Shown here: piece after piece, positions 8,493 through 17,094 of the stretch
Numbering within the stretch: the stretch's first letter is position 1
Layout of the letters: each line of letters opens with the position of its first letter
Origin: Streptomyces mirabilis
GTDB lineage: Bacteria > Actinomycetota > Actinomycetes > Streptomycetales > Streptomycetaceae
Direction: 5' to 3'
DNA length: 64,000 bases
Assembly (NCBI RefSeq): GCF_039503195.1
Contig: NZ_JBCJKP010000001.1
Location: forward strand, 4,278,001-4,342,000
Made by a program: the position numbers and the translations under genes
Notes under the pieces: model-generated
Database searches by the model: none
Seen by the model: only the letters and a program-made list of their open reading frames with translations
Told to the model about the DNA's origin: nothing

Positions 8493-9347
8493 TCAGTCCT
8501 TCACCGCTCCGCCGAGGCCGGAGACCAGGCGTCGCTGTACGAGTACGAAGAAGACGAGCACCGGAATCGTCATCACCGTGGACGCCGCCATCACGCCGCC
8601 CCAGTCCGGCTCGTCGGGCTTGTAGAAGACGAGGAGGGCCATCGGCAAGGTCGACTGCGAGGTGTCGCTGATGATGAAGGACTTGGCGAACAGGAAGTCG
8701 TTCCAGGCCGAGATGAAGGAAAAGACGCTCGTGGCCACCAGCCCCGGGAAGACGAGCGGGAAAAGGATCTGCCAGAGGAATCGCGTACGGCTCGCCCCGT
8801 CGATGTACGCGGCCTCCTCCAGCGCCTCGGGAACCGCCTTCACAAAACCTCTCAGCATCCAGATCGCGAACGGCAGCGACAAGGCGATGTGCGGCAGGAT
8901 CAGCGAGCCCAGCGTGTTCAGCCGGCCGAAGTCCCGCATCAGGAAGAAGAGGGGGATCGTCAGCGCCTCGACGGGCACCATCTGCGCGACCAGGAACATG
9001 ATCAACAGGGTGGTCCGGAAACGGAAGCGGAATCGGGTGACCGCCGTCGCCGCGAGAAACGCGATCAGCGCCGAGACGACGACCACGGACCCCGCCACCA
9101 CAAGGCTGTTGACGAAGTAACGGCCGAATTCCTGCTGCCCGAAGACGCGCCGGAAGGAATCCAGGGAGGGCGAAAGCGTCCACGGCCGGGGCTCGGTGGA
9201 CTCGATCTCCCCGGCCGGTTTGAAGGCGCCGAGCACCATCCAGTAGAGGGGGAAGGCGACGACCACCGCGATCAGCAGCGCGGACGTCTCGGCGGCGAGC
9301 CGCCAGGGGCGCCGGGGACGCCGTACGAAGCCGGGTATCAGGCTCAC
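8493..9347 (-). CDS. Carbohydrate ABC transporter permease (MalG type)
   Basis: 284 residues with about six hydrophobic segments. The ABC permease EAA loop is visible as EEAAYIDGASRTRFLWQI, which docks the ATPase. The protein forms half of the membrane channel with the permease encoded just upstream. The GTG start at 9347 overlaps that gene's stop as GTGA. With GH20 next, the likely cargo is an N-acetylglucosamine oligomer such as chitobiose; that is inferred from context. No ATPase gene is in the operon, so MsiK, the shared Streptomyces sugar-importer ATPase, is the likely motor. Confidence 0.93.
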   Translation of the reverse strand: MSLIPGFVRRPRRPWRLAAETSALLIAVVVAFPLYWMVLGAFKPAGEIESTEPRPWTLSPSLDSFRRVFGQQEFGRYFVNSLVVAGSVVVVSALIAFLAATAVTRFRFRFRTTLLIMFLVAQMVPVEALTIPLFFLMRDFGRLNTLGSLILPHIALSLPFAIWMLRGFVKAVPEALEEAAYIDGASRTRFLWQILFPLVFPGLVATSVFSFISAWNDFLFAKSFIISDTSQSTLPMALLVFYKPDEPDWGGVMAASTVMTIPVLVFFVLVQRRLVSGLGGAVKD

Positions 9348-10288
9348 AGTTCCTCCCCCTGCCTGCGCAGCAGCCGCAGGTACACCAGCGTGACCGCCAG
9401 CAGGATCACCAGCATGACCACGCCGATCGCCGAGCCGAGGCCGTACTGCGAGGAGGCGAAGGCCTTCTGGTAGGCGTACACGTTCAGCACGAGGTTCTGG
9501 CCCGCGATGCCGCCGCCGTTCGTCATGACGTAGATCTGCGTGAAGACCTTGAAGTCCCAGATGACCGACTGGATGGTGACGACCACCAGGATCGGGCGGA
9601 GCAGCGGTGCGAGCACCGAGCGCCAGATCCGCCACTGCGAGGCGCCGTCCAGGGCGGCCGCCTCCAGCACGTCGGACGGTACGGCGCGGATCCCCGCGTA
9701 GACCGTCACCATCACGAACGGGAAGGAGCACCAGACCACTTCGAGCAGGACGAGCGCGAAGGCGCTGTAGCGCCCGTACGTCCAGGAGTGGTCGCCGATT
9801 CCGAGGACCCGGTTGACGGGCCCGAAGTCGGGGTCGAACAGGAACAGCCAGACCGTGGACCCGGTGACCGCCGGGGTCGCCCACGCGCCGAGCGCGGCCA
9901 GCATCAGCGCGAGCCTCGGCAGGGCCCGTACGCGGGTGAGGAGCACGGCGAGGGCGCAGCCGACGGCCAGGGTGGAGAGCACGCAGGCCGCCGCGAACAC
10001 CAGCGTGGCGGTCAGGACCTGCCAGAACTGGTCGTCGGCGAAGAGCGTGGTGTAGTTGCCGAACCCTTCGAAGGCGGTCGGTTCGCCGCCGCTGACCTGT
10101 GCCTGGGTGTACTTCAGGAGCGAGATCAGGCCGAGCTGGTAGATGGGGTAGACGAGCAGGGCGCCGAGGACGACCAGGGCGGGGGCGAGGTAGAGCCAGG
10201 GGGTCCAGCGGGCGCGCCGGCGGCCGGGGAGGGCGGCCACGGCCTTCGCGACCGTGACCGGTTGGGCGACGGCCTCTTGCGTGGTCAT
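9344..10288 (-). CDS. Carbohydrate ABC transporter permease (MalF type)
   Basis: 314 residues. A cytoplasmic, basic N-terminus is followed by a first membrane helix (WLYLAPALVVLGALLVYPIYQ) and five more. The EAA loop is EAAALDGASQWRIWRSV. It is the partner of the MalG-type permease. The ATG at 10288 lies 4 bases after the stop of the binding-protein gene, so the operon order is binding protein, MalF-type, MalG-type, hexosaminidase. Confidence 0.93.
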   Translation of the reverse strand: MTTQEAVAQPVTVAKAVAALPGRRRARWTPWLYLAPALVVLGALLVYPIYQLGLISLLKYTQAQVSGGEPTAFEGFGNYTTLFADDQFWQVLTATLVFAAACVLSTLAVGCALAVLLTRVRALPRLALMLAALGAWATPAVTGSTVWLFLFDPDFGPVNRVLGIGDHSWTYGRYSAFALVLLEVVWCSFPFVMVTVYAGIRAVPSDVLEAAALDGASQWRIWRSVLAPLLRPILVVVTIQSVIWDFKVFTQIYVMTNGGGIAGQNLVLNVYAYQKAFASSQYGLGSAIGVVMLVILLAVTLVYLRLLRRQGEEL

Positions 10289-10292
10289 CCGT

Positions 10293-11612
10293 TCACCCCA
10301 CGGAGCTGAACGCGTCGTTCATCTTCTTCGCCGCGTCCTTCGAGGCCGCCGCGACGCCCTTCTTGCCGCTGATGACCTCCTGGAACATCGTCGGCAGGAC
10401 GAGCGAGGCGTCGATCTGGGACCAGGCGGCCGAGGCGGGCACGAACCTGGTGCCCGAGGCGAGGGTCTTCACGAAGGGCGCGACGAACGGCTGCTTCTTC
10501 GCGACCGCGTCCCGCACGTCGGTGTACGTGGGCAGGAACCCCATGGCGTCGAAGAGCTCGCTCTGGGTCTTCTTGCTCGCCAGTTGCTCCATCAGGCCGA
10601 CGGCGAGGGTGCGGTGCGAGGTGCTCTTCAGGACACCGATGTTGTTGCCGCCCGCGAAGGCCGGGGCGACCGAGCCCGGCTTCACACCGGGCAACGGCAC
10701 GACCTCGTACTTGCCCTTGATCTTCCCGGCCTCGATCGCGGCATGGCTGAAGTCGCCGCCGATGGCCATGCCCGCCTTGCCGGAGGAGAACGCGGTGACG
10801 GTGTCGTTGCCGGTCATGCCCGCGCACTTGGCGGCGGGACAGTTGTCGGCGCCGAACAGCGAGGTGTAGGCCTTGATGCCCTTCTGGGCGGCCGCGCTGT
10901 CGATGGTCGCGGCGTAGGAGCCGCCCTTGCCCTGGGCGATCTCGCCGCCCTGGGACCAGATGAAGGGCATCGCGCCGTACGTGTAGGCGCCGCCGACCAC
11001 GAGTCCGTAGAGGTCGGGATCGGCCGCGCGGATCTTCTTGGCGGTGGAGATCAACTCGGCCTGGGTCCTGGGGGCTTCGAGGCCGAGGTCCTTGAGGATG
11101 TCGGTGCGGTAGTAGAGGGCGCGGACGCCGACGAAGAACGGGGCGCCGTAGATCTTCCCGTCCACCGTCACGGACTGCTTGGCGGTCGGGTCGGTGTCCT
11201 TGGCCTCGCTCCAGTCGGCGAACTCCTCGGTGACGTCGGCGAGTCCGCCGTCCTTGACGTAGCCGGCGGTGTCCGTGTTGCCGTACTCGATGACGTCCGG
11301 GGCGCTCTTCGGGTCGTTGAAGGCGGCCTTCATGCGCTGGGCGCGGGTCTCCACGGGGATGTACTCGATGGTGACCTTGGTGTCCTTGTGGGCCTTCTTG
11401 AAGGTGCTGAGGGCCGCGTCGACGACCTTCTCCTTCGGCCCGTTGTTGACCTCCTGGAAGAGCCAGACCCGCAGTGTGCCGGTCTTCTCGTCCTTTCCGG
11501 AGGAGGAGTTGTCGGAGGTCTGGGGGGCGCAGGCGGTGGCGACGACAAGGGCGGCGAGGGCGACGGCCGTTCGGGCGGGGAGCTTCACGGGCAGCTTCAC
11601 AGAGAGCTTCAT
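10293..11612 (-). CDS. Sugar-binding lipoprotein of the hexosaminidase operon
   Basis: 439 residues, the usual size for a cluster-B solute-binding protein. The signal peptide is KLSVKLPVKLPARTAVALAA with a lipobox ending in VATAC, so the mature protein starts at a lipidated Cys. The body shows the ABC sugar-binding pattern (TLRVWLFQE at the start, DVIEYGNTD, YGAPFFVGVRALYYRTDIL). The start is ATG 11612 with GGAGG seven bases upstream. It should capture an amino-sugar oligomer outside the membrane and deliver it to the two permeases. A candidate DasR site lies at 11709-11724, about 100 bases upstream. Confidence 0.94.
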   Translation of the reverse strand: MKLSVKLPVKLPARTAVALAALVVATACAPQTSDNSSSGKDEKTGTLRVWLFQEVNNGPKEKVVDAALSTFKKAHKDTKVTIEYIPVETRAQRMKAAFNDPKSAPDVIEYGNTDTAGYVKDGGLADVTEEFADWSEAKDTDPTAKQSVTVDGKIYGAPFFVGVRALYYRTDILKDLGLEAPRTQAELISTAKKIRAADPDLYGLVVGGAYTYGAMPFIWSQGGEIAQGKGGSYAATIDSAAAQKGIKAYTSLFGADNCPAAKCAGMTGNDTVTAFSSGKAGMAIGGDFSHAAIEAGKIKGKYEVVPLPGVKPGSVAPAFAGGNNIGVLKSTSHRTLAVGLMEQLASKKTQSELFDAMGFLPTYTDVRDAVAKKQPFVAPFVKTLASGTRFVPASAAWSQIDASLVLPTMFQEVISGKKGVAAASKDAAKKMNDAFSSVG

Positions 11613-11708
11613 CGAGCATCCTCCGATGGGGGGCGTTGCAACATACGCAATGGCGGTTTCGCTCTGCACAACACATCGGAGGCTATGGACTACATGAACA
11701 TGTCCACA

Positions 11709-11724
11709 AGAGGTCTCAACCACT
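11709..11724. promoter_or_regulatory. Candidate DasR-responsive element (dre)
   Basis: AGAGGTCTCAACCACT matches 13 of 16 positions of the known dre consensus (A-S-TGGTCTAGACCA-S-T, where S is C or G). It sits about 100 bases before the binding-lipoprotein start of a transporter operon that also carries a GH20 hexosaminidase. DasR is the GntR-family GlcNAc regulator of Streptomyces. The site is visible; DasR control is inference. Confidence 0.5.
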
Positions 11725-11790
11725 CTGTGACCACGGGGCGCACCATGTGCAACGCCGCCCGGCGCGAGGACCTCCGGCGCACACGACGCA

Positions 11791-11829
11791 AAGGCCCTCG
11801 GGGCGCGCCGAACGCGCCCCGAGGGCCTT
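11791..11829 (-). terminator. Terminator of the DUF3039 gene
   Basis: A perfect 17-bp stem (11791-11807 with 11813-11829) around a 5-base loop, starting and ending in AAGG/CCTT. It begins 36 bases past the DUF3039 stop. It also isolates that gene from the transporter operon. Confidence 0.85.
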
Positions 11830-11864
11830 GTGATCGTCGGGCCGCCGGTCCTCGGCGGGGCCCG

Positions 11865-12161
11865 TTACTTGTCCTGGCCGCCCTTGCCCTTGTCGCCGCC
11901 GGCGCCCATGGACTCGTAGATCTCCTTGCACATGGGACACACGGGGTACTTCTTCGGGTCGCGGCCCGGGACCCACACCTTGCCGCAGAGGGCCACGACG
12001 GGCGTGCCGTCGAGGGCGCTCGCCATGATCTTGTCCTTCTGGACATAGTGGGCGAAGCGCTCGTGGTCCCCGTCGCCGTGCGACACCTGCGGCGTCGGCT
12101 CTACGAGGGTTCCCGTCCCAGTGCCTCGCTGGGGCTGGGTCTCAGGCTCAAGAGTGCTCAT
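11865..12161 (-). CDS. DUF3039 protein, probable zinc-binding
   Basis: 98 residues; the S. coelicolor counterpart is SCO2947. A disordered N-terminus (residues 1-30) is followed by a conserved actinobacterial core with HYVQKDKIMASALDG, ALCGKVWVPGRDP and CPMCKEIY. The three Cys and the His suggest a metal-binding fold, but the function of DUF3039 is unknown. The start is ATG 12161; an in-frame start nine bases upstream is also possible. It is transcribed alone, with a strong terminator just after it. Confidence 0.9.
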   Translation of the reverse strand: MSTLEPETQPQRGTGTGTLVEPTPQVSHGDGDHERFAHYVQKDKIMASALDGTPVVALCGKVWVPGRDPKKYPVCPMCKEIYESMGAGGDKGKGGQDK

Positions 12162-12191
12162 AAAGGCCAAGGGTACTGAAGGTCACGGACA

Positions 12192-12776
12192 TCAGTTGAG
12201 TGAAGGGTCGTCCGGATACGTCGCCACCATCGCGAGTTCGTTGCGCTGGCGGCGCAGGACCTCGCGCCAGAGGCGCTCCGGGGACGGGGAGGAGACGTCT
12301 CCCGGTTCGGATTCCACCACGTACCAGGCGCCCTCGGTCAGTTCGTCCTCCAGTTGGCCGGGGCCCCAGCCCGCGTACCCGGCGAAGATTCTCAGGGAGC
12401 CGAGGGCCGAGGCGAGGAGTTCCGGCGGGGCCTCCAGGTCGACGAGGCCGATCGCGCCGTGCACCCGCCGCCAGCCGAGTGGCGCGCGCTCCCCGGAGGC
12501 GACGCCGCCCGGGATCACCGCGACGCCCAGCGCCGAGTCCAGCGACACCGGGCCCCCCTGGAAGACGACGCCGGGCTCCCCGGCCAGGTCGGCCCAGGCC
12601 TCCAGGATGTCGCTGACGTCCACCGGGGTCGGCCGGTTGAGGACGACACCGAGCGAGCCCTCCTCGTCGTGGTCGAGGAGCAGCACCACCGCGCGGTCGA
12701 AGTTCGGGTCCGCCAGGGCGGGCGTGGCCACGAGCAGCCGCCCTGTGAGCGAGGACACCTCGGTCATGCCAGACAT
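12192..12776 (-). CDS. YqgE/AlgH family protein
   Basis: 194 residues. The YqgE/AlgH fold is clear: GRLLVATPALADPNFDRAVV at the start, then DEEGSLGVVLNRP and VFQGGPVSLDS. The biochemical role of the family is unresolved. I took ATG 12776 (MSGMTEV) because GCGGGA lies upstream; ATG 12767 (MTEVSS) is the other candidate and may be the usual annotation. It stands 30 bases before the DUF3039 gene on the same strand, so the two may be co-transcribed. It is divergent from murA. Confidence 0.93.
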   Translation of the reverse strand: MSGMTEVSSLTGRLLVATPALADPNFDRAVVLLLDHDEEGSLGVVLNRPTPVDVSDILEAWADLAGEPGVVFQGGPVSLDSALGVAVIPGGVASGERAPLGWRRVHGAIGLVDLEAPPELLASALGSLRIFAGYAGWGPGQLEDELTEGAWYVVESEPGDVSSPSPERLWREVLRRQRNELAMVATYPDDPSLN

Positions 12777-13047
12777 GATCCCGCATCTTCCCCGGGTAGG
12801 GGGACCCAATACCCGTACCCGAGTGAATGCAGCTCAGGGCGCAGAGAAGCGTCACCCGCGCACACCGTTGTCGGTGACCCCGTGTGCCCGATGCGGAACG
12901 GTTCGTGTTGTGGCAAAGCTATGACGTTGCTGGGCGGTCCTTGGGCTTACTTAAGGGGGGTGGGCGGCGATTACCCTTGCTCTTCGGCTCCCGCCCAACC
13001 GGTCTGCCGACGCATACTCCTGCCCAACTCATCGGAACGCGAGATAC

Positions 13048-14394
13048 ATGACCGTCAACGGCTCTGACGATGTACTGCTTGTCCACGGCGGAACCCCGCT
13101 CGAGGGCGAGATCCGTGTCCGCGGTGCGAAGAACCTCGTACCGAAGGCCATGGTCGCCGCCCTGCTGGGCAGCGCTCCGAGCCGACTGCGCAATGTCCCC
13201 GACATTCGCGACGTGCGCGTCGTGCGCGGGCTGCTGCAGCTGCACGGCGTGACGGTCCGTCCGGGTGAGGAGCCGGGCGAGCTGATCCTCGACCCGTCGC
13301 ACGTGGAGAGCGCGAACGTCGCCGACATCGATGCCCACGCGGGCTCGTCGCGCATCCCGATCCTCTTCTGCGGCCCGCTGCTGCACCGTCTGGGGCACGC
13401 GTTCATCCCGGGTCTGGGCGGCTGTGACATCGGCGGCCGGCCGATCGACTTCCACTTCGAGGTGCTGCGGCAGTTCGGCGCGCGGATCGAGAAGCGGGCG
13501 GACGGCCAGTACCTGGAGGCTCCGCAGCGGCTGCGCGGCACGAAGATCCAGCTGCCGTACCCGTCCGTCGGCGCGACCGAGCAGGTGCTGCTGACGGCGG
13601 TGCTCGCGGAGGGCGTCACCGAGCTGTCCAACGCGGCCGTGGAGCCCGAGATCGAGGACCTCATCTGCGTACTGCAGAAGATGGGCGCGATCATCGCCAT
13701 GGACACCGACCGGACGATCCGCATCACCGGTGTGGACTCGCTCGGCGGCTACACCCACGCGGCCCTCCCGGACCGCCTGGAGGCCGCCTCCTGGGCTTCC
13801 GCGGCGCTGGCGACCGAAGGCAACATCTACGTCCGCGGTGCCCAGCAGCGCTCGATGATGACGTTCCTGAACACCTACCGCAAGGTGGGCGGCGCGTTCG
13901 AGATCGACGACGAGGGCATCCGCTTCTGGCACCCGGGCTCGCAGCTCAAGTCCATCGCCCTGGAGACGGACGTCCACCCCGGTTTCCAGACCGACTGGCA
14001 GCAGCCGCTGGTGGTCGCCCTGACGCAGGCCACGGGGCTGTCGATCATCCACGAGACGGTGTACGAGTCCCGCCTCGGCTTCACCTCCGCGCTGAACCAG
14101 ATGGGCGCGCACATCCAGCTCTACCGCGAGTGCCTCGGCGGCTCGGTCTGCCGCTTCGGCCAGCGCAACTTCCTGCACTCGGCCGTCGTTTCGGGCCCGA
14201 CCAAGCTCCAGGGCGCCGACCTGGTCATCCCCGACCTCCGCGGCGGCTTCTCGTACCTGATCGCCGCCCTCGCGGCCCAGGGCACCTCCCGCGTCCACGG
14301 CATCGACCTGATCAACCGCGGCTACGAGAACTTCATGGAGAAGCTCGTGGAACTGGGCGCCAAGGTGGAACTGCCGGGCAAGGCGCTCGGATAA
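13048..14394 (+). CDS. murA: UDP-N-acetylglucosamine 1-carboxyvinyltransferase
   Basis: 448 residues. It transfers enolpyruvate from PEP to UDP-GlcNAc, the first committed step of peptidoglycan synthesis, in the cytoplasm. The substrate-binding Lys-Asn pair is at about K28-N29 (RGAKNLVPK). The catalytic Cys, the fosfomycin target, is C126 in LGGCDIGGRPIDFH. Two EPSP-synthase-like domains span the protein and end with RGYENFMEKL. The closest named relative by synteny is SCO2949. It is transcribed alone, away from yqgE, and ends in a shared hairpin facing the HU gene. The 240-base upstream gap holds the promoter, but I cannot place clear boxes. Confidence 0.96.
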   Translation: MTVNGSDDVLLVHGGTPLEGEIRVRGAKNLVPKAMVAALLGSAPSRLRNVPDIRDVRVVRGLLQLHGVTVRPGEEPGELILDPSHVESANVADIDAHAGSSRIPILFCGPLLHRLGHAFIPGLGGCDIGGRPIDFHFEVLRQFGARIEKRADGQYLEAPQRLRGTKIQLPYPSVGATEQVLLTAVLAEGVTELSNAAVEPEIEDLICVLQKMGAIIAMDTDRTIRITGVDSLGGYTHAALPDRLEAASWASAALATEGNIYVRGAQQRSMMTFLNTYRKVGGAFEIDDEGIRFWHPGSQLKSIALETDVHPGFQTDWQQPLVVALTQATGLSIIHETVYESRLGFTSALNQMGAHIQLYRECLGGSVCRFGQRNFLHSAVVSGPTKLQGADLVIPDLRGGFSYLIAALAAQGTSRVHGIDLINRGYENFMEKLVELGAKVELPGKALG

Positions 14395-14443
14395 CACGGC
14401 CGGCGCGCGGGCAACACGCCCCGCGCGCGGCGTGCGTACGACG

Positions 14444-14478
14444 ATGGGGCGGCCCCCCGGTCAAGGGGGCCGCCCCAT
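14444..14478. terminator. Bidirectional terminator between murA and HU gene
   Basis: A perfect 14-bp stem (14444-14457 with 14465-14478) with a 7-base loop, between two convergent genes. It can serve both directions. Confidence 0.85.
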
Positions 14479-14491
14479 TGGCGTTACTGCG

Positions 14492-14520
14492 GTTCGTGTG
14501 CCGTCCCGTGGCACACGAAC
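14492..14520. terminator. Second hairpin after the HU gene
   Basis: GTTCGTGTGCC (14492-14502) pairs perfectly with GGCACACGAAC (14510-14520) around 7 bases. It lies just past the HU stop (14526) on the minus strand. Confidence 0.7.
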
Positions 14521-14525
14521 GCGGC

Positions 14526-14807
14526 TTACTTGCCCTTGGCCGCTTCCTTGAGCTTGCTGCCCGCGGAGACCTTCACGCTGTAGCCGGCCGGGATCTGGAT
14601 CGGGTCGCCGGTCTGCGGGTTGCGCGCGGTGCGAGCGGCACGGTGGGTGCGCTCGAAGGTCAGGAAGCCGGGGATGGTGACCTTCTCGTCGCCCTTGGCG
14701 ACGATCTCGCCGACGGTCTCGGCGAACGCGGCCAGAACGGCGTCGGCGTCCTTGCGGGTCACCTCGGCACGGTCGGCCAGCGCGGCCACCAGCTCACTGC
14801 GGTTCAT
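14526..14807 (-). CDS. hupA: HU-family DNA-binding protein
   Basis: 93 residues, standard HU length. It begins MNRSELVAALAD and carries the HU signature around GFLTFERTHRAARTARNP, with the DNA-inserting arm Arg-Asn-Pro and the C-terminal KLKEAAKGK. It lacks the long Lys-rich tail of HupS, so it is the short, vegetative type (SCO2950). It bends DNA and shapes the nucleoid. ATG 14807 is preceded by GGGAG. Unusual: a 21-bp tandem repeat lies 180 bases upstream (14987-15028). Confidence 0.96.
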   Translation of the reverse strand: MNRSELVAALADRAEVTRKDADAVLAAFAETVGEIVAKGDEKVTIPGFLTFERTHRAARTARNPQTGDPIQIPAGYSVKVSAGSKLKEAAKGK

Positions 14808-14986
14808 GTTGTTACTCCCGTGTTCTTCTTGCCGTTGAGGCGTGCCACGCGGCGGAGCCGCATGTTGGATGCGGCGAAGCCGATGCTGCCAGGGCCCTCG
14901 GTCGGTCCCCGGACCCGGGTCCGTAGCCAGACCCTCGCGCCCGAAGACGCATCCTGCCCCCACCTGCGGCGGGAAAGCCAATCCGG

Positions 14987-15028
14987 CACCCCTGGGAGTC
15001 ACACGAACACCCTTGGGAGTCACACGAA
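14987..15028. repeat. Tandem 21-bp direct repeat upstream of the HU gene
   Basis: Two adjacent copies (14987-15007 and 15008-15028) differ at one base. The core is TGGGAGTCACACGAA. A period of 21 bp equals two helical turns, which suggests binding of a protein to one face. It lies in the 440-base gene-free stretch between the HU start and the malic-enzyme stop. That gap also has a hairpin at 15030-15056 and the malic-enzyme terminator. Confidence 0.7.
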
Positions 15029-15201
15029 AAGCGCCACTGCCTCAGTGTGGTGACGCTCCGTCCGCTCCCGGCAGCGGACCGCAGGGCCTGGGAGGCCTGA
15101 GCCTGGCCGCCACCCTAGAGGGCTGCCGGGGACCCCGCATCCCGCGACGCGCCGACGCGCGGCGGTCGTGGCGATCGTCACAGCAAGTCACACCGCCGGA
15201 T

Positions 15202-15222
15202 CCGGGGGCGGTGAGCCCCCGG
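15202..15222 (-). terminator. Terminator of the malic enzyme gene
   Basis: CCGGGGGC (15202-15209) pairs with GCCCCCGG (15215-15222) around a 5-base loop, 27 bases past the stop. Confidence 0.6.
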
Positions 15223-15248
15223 CGACGCCCGCGCCGGTGTCGAGTGCC

Positions 15249-16670
15249 CTACTCCGCCGCTGTCACACCCGCCGCCTTCGCCGCGGAGCGCACCGCTCCG
15301 GCGACCGCGCCCGCGACCTTGTCGTTGAAGACGCTGGGGATGATGTAGTTCGGGTTCAGCTCGTCCTCGGTCACCACGTCCGCGAGCGCGGCCGCGGCGG
15401 CCAGCATCATCTCGGTGTTGACCGTGCGGGACTGGGCGTCCAGGAGGCCGCGGAAGACGCCCGGGAAGACCAGCACGTTGTTGATCTGGTTGGGGAAGTC
15501 GGAGCGGCCGGTGGCGACAACTGCCGCGGTCTGGCGGGCGATTGCCGGGTCGACCTCGGGGTCGGGGTTCGCGAGCGCGAACACGATGGCACCGTCGGCC
15601 ATGGCGGCCACGTCGTCGCCGTCGAGCACGTTCGGGGCGGAGACGCCGATGAACACGTCGGCGCCGCGCACGGCCTCCTTCAACGTGCCCGTGAGGCCCT
15701 CGGGGTTGGTGTTGTCGGCGATCCACCGCAGGGGCGAATCGGAGGCCGCGTCGACGAGGTCCGCGCGGTCCGCGTGCACGACACCGTGGATGTCGGCGAC
15801 GACGGCGTTCTTGACGCCCGCGGCGATGAGCAGCTTCAGGATGGCCGTACCGGCCGCGCCCGCGCCGGACATGACGATCCTGATGTCACCGATGGCCTTG
15901 CCCGCCACACGCAGGGCGTTCGTGAGGGCGGCGAGGACGACGATCGCGGTGCCGTGCTGGTCGTCGTGGAAGACGGGGATGTCGAGGGCCTCGCGCAGCC
16001 GGGCCTCGATCTCGAAGCAGCGCGGCGCGGAGATGTCCTCCAGGTTGATGCCCGCGAAGCCGGGGGCGATGGCCTTGACGATCTCGACGATCGCGTCGGT
16101 GTCCTGGGTGTCCAGGCACAGCGGCCAGGCGTCGATGCCGGCGAAGCGCTTGAAGAGGGCCGCCTTGCCCTCCATGACCGGCAGGGCGGCCTTGGGGCCG
16201 ATGTTCCCGAGGCCGAGCACGGCCGAGCCGTCCGTCACGACCGCAACGGAGTTGCGCTTGATGGTGAGGCGACGGGCGTCCTCGGGGTTCTCGGCGATCG
16301 CCATGCACACGCGGGCCACGCCCGGGGTGTAGATCATGGAGAGGTCGTCACGGTTGCGGATCGGGTGCTTCGACTGCATCTCGATCTTGCCGCCGAGGTG
16401 CATGAGGAACGTACGGTCGGAGACCTTGCCCAGCGTGACGCCCTCGATGCCGCGCAGCTGCTGGACGATCTCGTCGGCGTGGGCCGTGGAGCTCGCCGCG
16501 ATGGTGACGTCGATCCGGAGCTTCTCGTGGCCTGAGGCGGTCACGTCGAGGCCGGTCACCGAGCCTCCGTGGGACTCTACGGCCGTGGTGATCTGGGAGA
16601 CCGCGGTTCCGCTCGCGGGCACCTCCAGTCGGACCGTAATCGAGTAGGAGACGCTGGGCGCCGTTGCCAT
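15249..16670 (-). CDS. NAD-type malic enzyme with N-terminal ACT domain
   Basis: 473 residues. Residues ~5-85 form an ACT-like regulatory domain (SYSITVRLEVP to GVTLGKVSD). The malic N domain follows (SMIYTPGVARVC; the Lys-rich IKRNSVAVVTDGSAVLGLG; DDQHGTAIVVL metal site). The NAD-binding Rossmann loop is VMSGAGAAGTAI, and the second half ends at FPNQINNVLVFPG. It decarboxylates malate to pyruvate. By synteny it corresponds to SCO2951, described as the NAD-preferring malic enzyme of S. coelicolor. It is monocistronic, with its own terminator and a long upstream region. Confidence 0.95.
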   Translation of the reverse strand: MATAPSVSYSITVRLEVPASGTAVSQITTAVESHGGSVTGLDVTASGHEKLRIDVTIAASSTAHADEIVQQLRGIEGVTLGKVSDRTFLMHLGGKIEMQSKHPIRNRDDLSMIYTPGVARVCMAIAENPEDARRLTIKRNSVAVVTDGSAVLGLGNIGPKAALPVMEGKAALFKRFAGIDAWPLCLDTQDTDAIVEIVKAIAPGFAGINLEDISAPRCFEIEARLREALDIPVFHDDQHGTAIVVLAALTNALRVAGKAIGDIRIVMSGAGAAGTAILKLLIAAGVKNAVVADIHGVVHADRADLVDAASDSPLRWIADNTNPEGLTGTLKEAVRGADVFIGVSAPNVLDGDDVAAMADGAIVFALANPDPEVDPAIARQTAAVVATGRSDFPNQINNVLVFPGVFRGLLDAQSRTVNTEMMLAAAAALADVVTEDELNPNYIIPSVFNDKVAGAVAGAVRSAAKAAGVTAAE

Positions 16671-17094
16671 GGCCGACTTCCTCTGCTTTCACCGTGTACT
16701 GCTGGGTCGCGCTGTCTCGCGGGTATGCCGTCCGATCGTCGCACCTACCCCTCAGTACGTGGTAGCCGCCCCGGATTGCGAACGTTTTGTTCGCAGGCGA
16801 GGCGGGCGAATTCGGAAGACAACTTCCACCATACGAGAGTACGTGAACCTCAGGGGAAACGGTCGGCCACCGTGAGCCGGACAACGAAGGAGGCTCACGT
16901 CAGATGACGTGAGCCTCTTCTCGTTCAGTGACACCGACCCGCCATGCTCGCCTCGCGGCAAGTGGTCGCTCGTAGCGACGAAGGTTGGGCCCGGGGGCTT
17001 GGATCGGGCCGGTGTCACATCCACCGTAACAAACGATCCCCGTAAGGCAATTCCCACCCCGAGAGTTCATTCGGGGCGTCGGCCGCGGCGGGGG
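16671..17094. promoter_or_regulatory. Gene-free region upstream of the malic enzyme, with three inverted repeats
   Basis: This 424-base gap separates the HelD-like gene end from the malic-enzyme start. I see GCGAAC/GTTCGC (16778-16794) and GGAAG/CTTCC (16814-16827), both possible operators. I also see a 13-bp perfect inverted repeat at 16890-16917. No gene with convincing coding character was found in it. Confidence 0.45.
16890..16917. terminator. Near-perfect palindrome after the HelD-like gene
   Basis: GAGGCTCACGTCA (16890-16902) and its complement (16905-16917) are separated by only two bases. It may terminate the HelD-like gene, whose stop is about 180 bases away, or act as a large operator. 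A 2-base loop is unusual for a terminator. Confidence 0.45.
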
